Position numbers and translations under genes: made by a program
Source: an uncultured Oscillospiraceae bacterium
GTDB lineage: Bacteria; Bacillota_A; Clostridia; Oscillospirales; Oscillospiraceae
DNA length: 32,789 nucleotides
Assembly (NCBI GenBank): GCA_900754605.1
Contig: CAAEDK010000225.1
Span: 1-32,789, forward strand
Direction: 5' to 3'
Notes under the pieces: generated by a model
Database searches by the model: none
What the model saw: the letters and a program-made list of their open reading frames with translations, nothing else
What the model was told of the DNA's origin: nothing
In this document: positions 30,978 through 32,789 of the stretch, one piece after another
How positions within the stretch are numbered: the stretch's first letter is position 1
How the letters are laid out: each line of letters opens with the position of its first letter

Positions 30978-32465
30978 ATGGCCAGACAGGGGTTCGATAA
31001 CGACCAGTATCTGAAACTCCAATCCCAGCACATCCAGGAACGTATCGCCCAGTTTGGGGGCAAATTATACCTGGAATTTGGAGGCAAGCTGTTTGATGAT
31101 TTCCACGCCAGCAGGGTACTGCCCGGGTTTGAGCCGGACAGTAAGATCCGGATGCTGGCCCAGATGAAGGACAGTGCAGAGGTCATCATTGCCATCAATG
31201 CCGCCGATATTGAGAAAAATAAGGTGCGAGGGGATCTGGGCATCACATACGACAGTGACGTCCTTCGTCTCATCGACGCATTCCATTCTATGGAACTGTA
31301 TGTAGGCAGCGTGGTGGTCACCCAGTATTCCGGGCAGCCTGCCGCCGATGCTTTCCAGGCCCGGCTGGAACAGCTGGGGATCCGGGTGTACTGCCACTAT
31401 CCCATCGCAGGCTATCCTCATAATATCGCCCATATCGTTTCGGACGAGGGATTTGGAAAGAATCAGTATATTGAGACCAGCCGTCCCTTGGTGGTGGTCA
31501 CCGCTCCGGGCCCCGGCAGCGGCAAGATGGCAACCTGTCTTAGTCAGCTCTACCATGAGCATAAGCGGGGAATTACTGCCGGCTATGCTAAGTTTGAGAC
31601 CTTCCCCATCTGGAACCTGCCTCTGAAGCACCCGGTGAACCTAGCCTATGAGGCGGCCACCGCTGACCTGGACGATGTGAACATGATCGATCCTTTCCAC
31701 CTCCAGGCTTATGGCGAGACCACGGTGAACTACAACCGGGATGTGGAGGTTTTCCCTGTCCTGGCAGCCATGTTTGAGAAGATTACCGGTGAGTGCCCCT
31801 ATAAGTCCCCCACGGACATGGGGGTGAATATGGCGGGAAAGTGTATCTATGATGATGAAGCGGTTCAGGATGCCGCCCGGCAGGAGATCATCCGCCGCTA
31901 CTATGACGCCTTGTGTGAGCGCCGCCAGGGCAGAGGTTCCGACCACACGGTGTACCGGTTGGAGCTGCTGATGCAGCAGGCGGGGGTCACCCCGGATATC
32001 CGTCCTGTGGTGGCCGCCGCCAACGAGGCCGCCCAGCGTACCGGAGAGCCTGCCATGGCCATCCAGCTCCCGGACGGGGAGATGGTCATCGGCAAGACCT
32101 CTGAACTGATGGGCTGTTCTGCTGCGGCCTTGCTCAATGCCCTGAAGGCCCTGGCCGGCGCAGGAGGACACGGTGTTCACCTGATCAAGCAGTCGGCTAT
32201 TGAGCCCATCCAGACTGTCAAGGTGAAGTATCTGGGTTCCAACAACCCTAGACTCCACAGCGACGAGGTGCTGGTGGCCCTGGCTGCTTCTGCCAACCAG
32301 GATGCGAAGGCCCTGGCTGCCCTGCGTTCTCTGGCGGCACTCAACGGCTGTCAGGCTCACTGTTCTGTCATCCTCTCGCCTCCGGATGAGAGTACCTATA
32401 AAAAGCTGGGTCTCCAGCTCACCTGCGAGCCTCGGTATCAGACCAACAACTTGTATCACCGATAA
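30978..32465 (+). CDS. DUF1846 (UPF0371) family protein
   Basis: The 495-residue protein matches the UPF0371/DUF1846 family of cytosolic proteins, which have known structures but no established biochemical role that I can name. The N-terminal part has FDNDQYLKLQSQHIQERI and KLYLEFGGKLFDDFHASRVL. A P-loop-like APGPGSGKMATCLSQLYHE lies near residues 176-194, but no clear Walker B pairs with it. The segment KHPVNLAYEAATADLDDVNM (215-234) and the C-terminal LKYLGS-like region are family-typical. The length is normal. AAAGGAGTGAGGGC precedes the ATG. It is a single-gene unit with a clear promoter and a very strong terminator. Confidence 0.92.
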   Translation: MARQGFDNDQYLKLQSQHIQERIAQFGGKLYLEFGGKLFDDFHASRVLPGFEPDSKIRMLAQMKDSAEVIIAINAADIEKNKVRGDLGITYDSDVLRLIDAFHSMELYVGSVVVTQYSGQPAADAFQARLEQLGIRVYCHYPIAGYPHNIAHIVSDEGFGKNQYIETSRPLVVVTAPGPGSGKMATCLSQLYHEHKRGITAGYAKFETFPIWNLPLKHPVNLAYEAATADLDDVNMIDPFHLQAYGETTVNYNRDVEVFPVLAAMFEKITGECPYKSPTDMGVNMAGKCIYDDEAVQDAARQEIIRRYYDALCERRQGRGSDHTVYRLELLMQQAGVTPDIRPVVAAANEAAQRTGEPAMAIQLPDGEMVIGKTSELMGCSAAALLNALKALAGAGGHGVHLIKQSAIEPIQTVKVKYLGSNNPRLHSDEVLVALAASANQDAKALAALRSLAALNGCQAHCSVILSPPDESTYKKLGLQLTCEPRYQTNNLYHR

Positions 32466-32491
32466 GCGGCGATTTTATGAAAAACACTACG

Positions 32492-32534
32492 ACGCGCCCC
32501 TGGAGAAGATTTATTCTCCAGGGGCGCGTTTTTT
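32492..32534 (+). terminator. Terminator of the DUF1846 gene
   Basis: A perfect 16-bp stem, ACGCGCCCCTGGAGAA with its complement, a six-base loop, then six T. Confidence 0.97.
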
Positions 32535-32599
32535 CCTGTTAAGGGGCACATGATATGCGCCTGCGGGCGGGTCTGAACCCCCTGAGGCATGAAATGGGA

Positions 32600-32789
32600 T
32601 CATCTGCTCGCTTCCGGAGCGGGAGCCATGGACCGGGAGAGCTGCCACAGCCGGAGCAGGATGTAGACACGGGCGCAGAAACCGGCGGCGCCCGCCGCCA
32701 CCGTCAGCCAGGGGGCCCGGAGCAGCAGGTCCTGGAAGTAGAAGAGGGTGGTCAGCAGGACGGCCGCGGGCCGGGCGGAGCGCAGCTGC
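32600..32789 (-). CDS. C-terminal fragment of a membrane protein (cut by window edge)
   Basis: The minus strand is open from the window edge to a TGA at 32600-32602, encoding the last 62 residues of a protein whose start lies outside. The fragment has two hydrophobic segments, around VLLTTLFYFQDLLL and LTVAAGAAGFCARVYILL, separated by RAPW, and a polar tail ending in APAPEASR. Codons are strongly GC-ending, which supports real coding. I cannot assign a family. It converges with the DUF1846 gene. Confidence 0.6.
   Translation of the reverse strand, partial: QLRSARPAAVLLTTLFYFQDLLLRAPWLTVAAGAAGFCARVYILLRLWQLSRSMAPAPEASR

Overview
The window reads as a chromosomal segment of a spore-forming, GC-rich member of the Clostridia, most like an Oscillospiraceae gut bacterium (Flavonifractor / Intestinimonas type). 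That placement is inference from gene content: SpoIIP, Noc beside ParA/ParB, an Asp23-FakA pair, a clostridial-style thiolase, and GC-rich codons. I saw no insertion sequence, prophage, CRISPR array, tRNA or rRNA gene. Most coding regions are housekeeping genes with ordinary ribosome binding sites.

Left part (1-9173), almost all on the minus strand, is an origin-proximal block. From right to left it carries noc, parA, parB, an unknown membrane coiled-coil gene, serS, an acyltransferase, mscL, a small membrane protein, rsmG, minD and a degenerate methylglyoxal-synthase-like gene. At the left edge a promoter starts the 5' half of a T-box leader whose gene lies outside. Three perfect parS sites (5759, 8268, 8336) lie between these genes. 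ParB and Noc carry the residue sets known to separate parS binding from Noc-site binding, and a near-perfect Noc site lies in the noc leader.

Middle part (9553-16965), plus strand: a glutamate/aspartate-type symporter, then xpt followed by a BMP lipoprotein, a double ATPase and two permeases. These form a nucleoside uptake system coupled to purine salvage.

Right part (17059-32789): yloU (Asp23)-fakA, rpsO with a structured leader, pnp, a thiolase with an internal insertion, spoIIP, mfd-tadA, a TauE/SafE permease on the minus strand, a DUF1846 protein, and the C-terminal end of a minus-strand membrane protein cut by the window edge. Most units have a visible sigma-A type promoter and an intrinsic terminator.

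The observations most worth a second look are the ParB/Noc specificity split with its own predicted Noc site, the methylglyoxal-synthase-fold protein that lacks its catalytic acids, the parAB-linked membrane coiled-coil protein, the thiolase insertion, and several hairpin-containing leaders (xpt, acyltransferase, TauE, rpsO).
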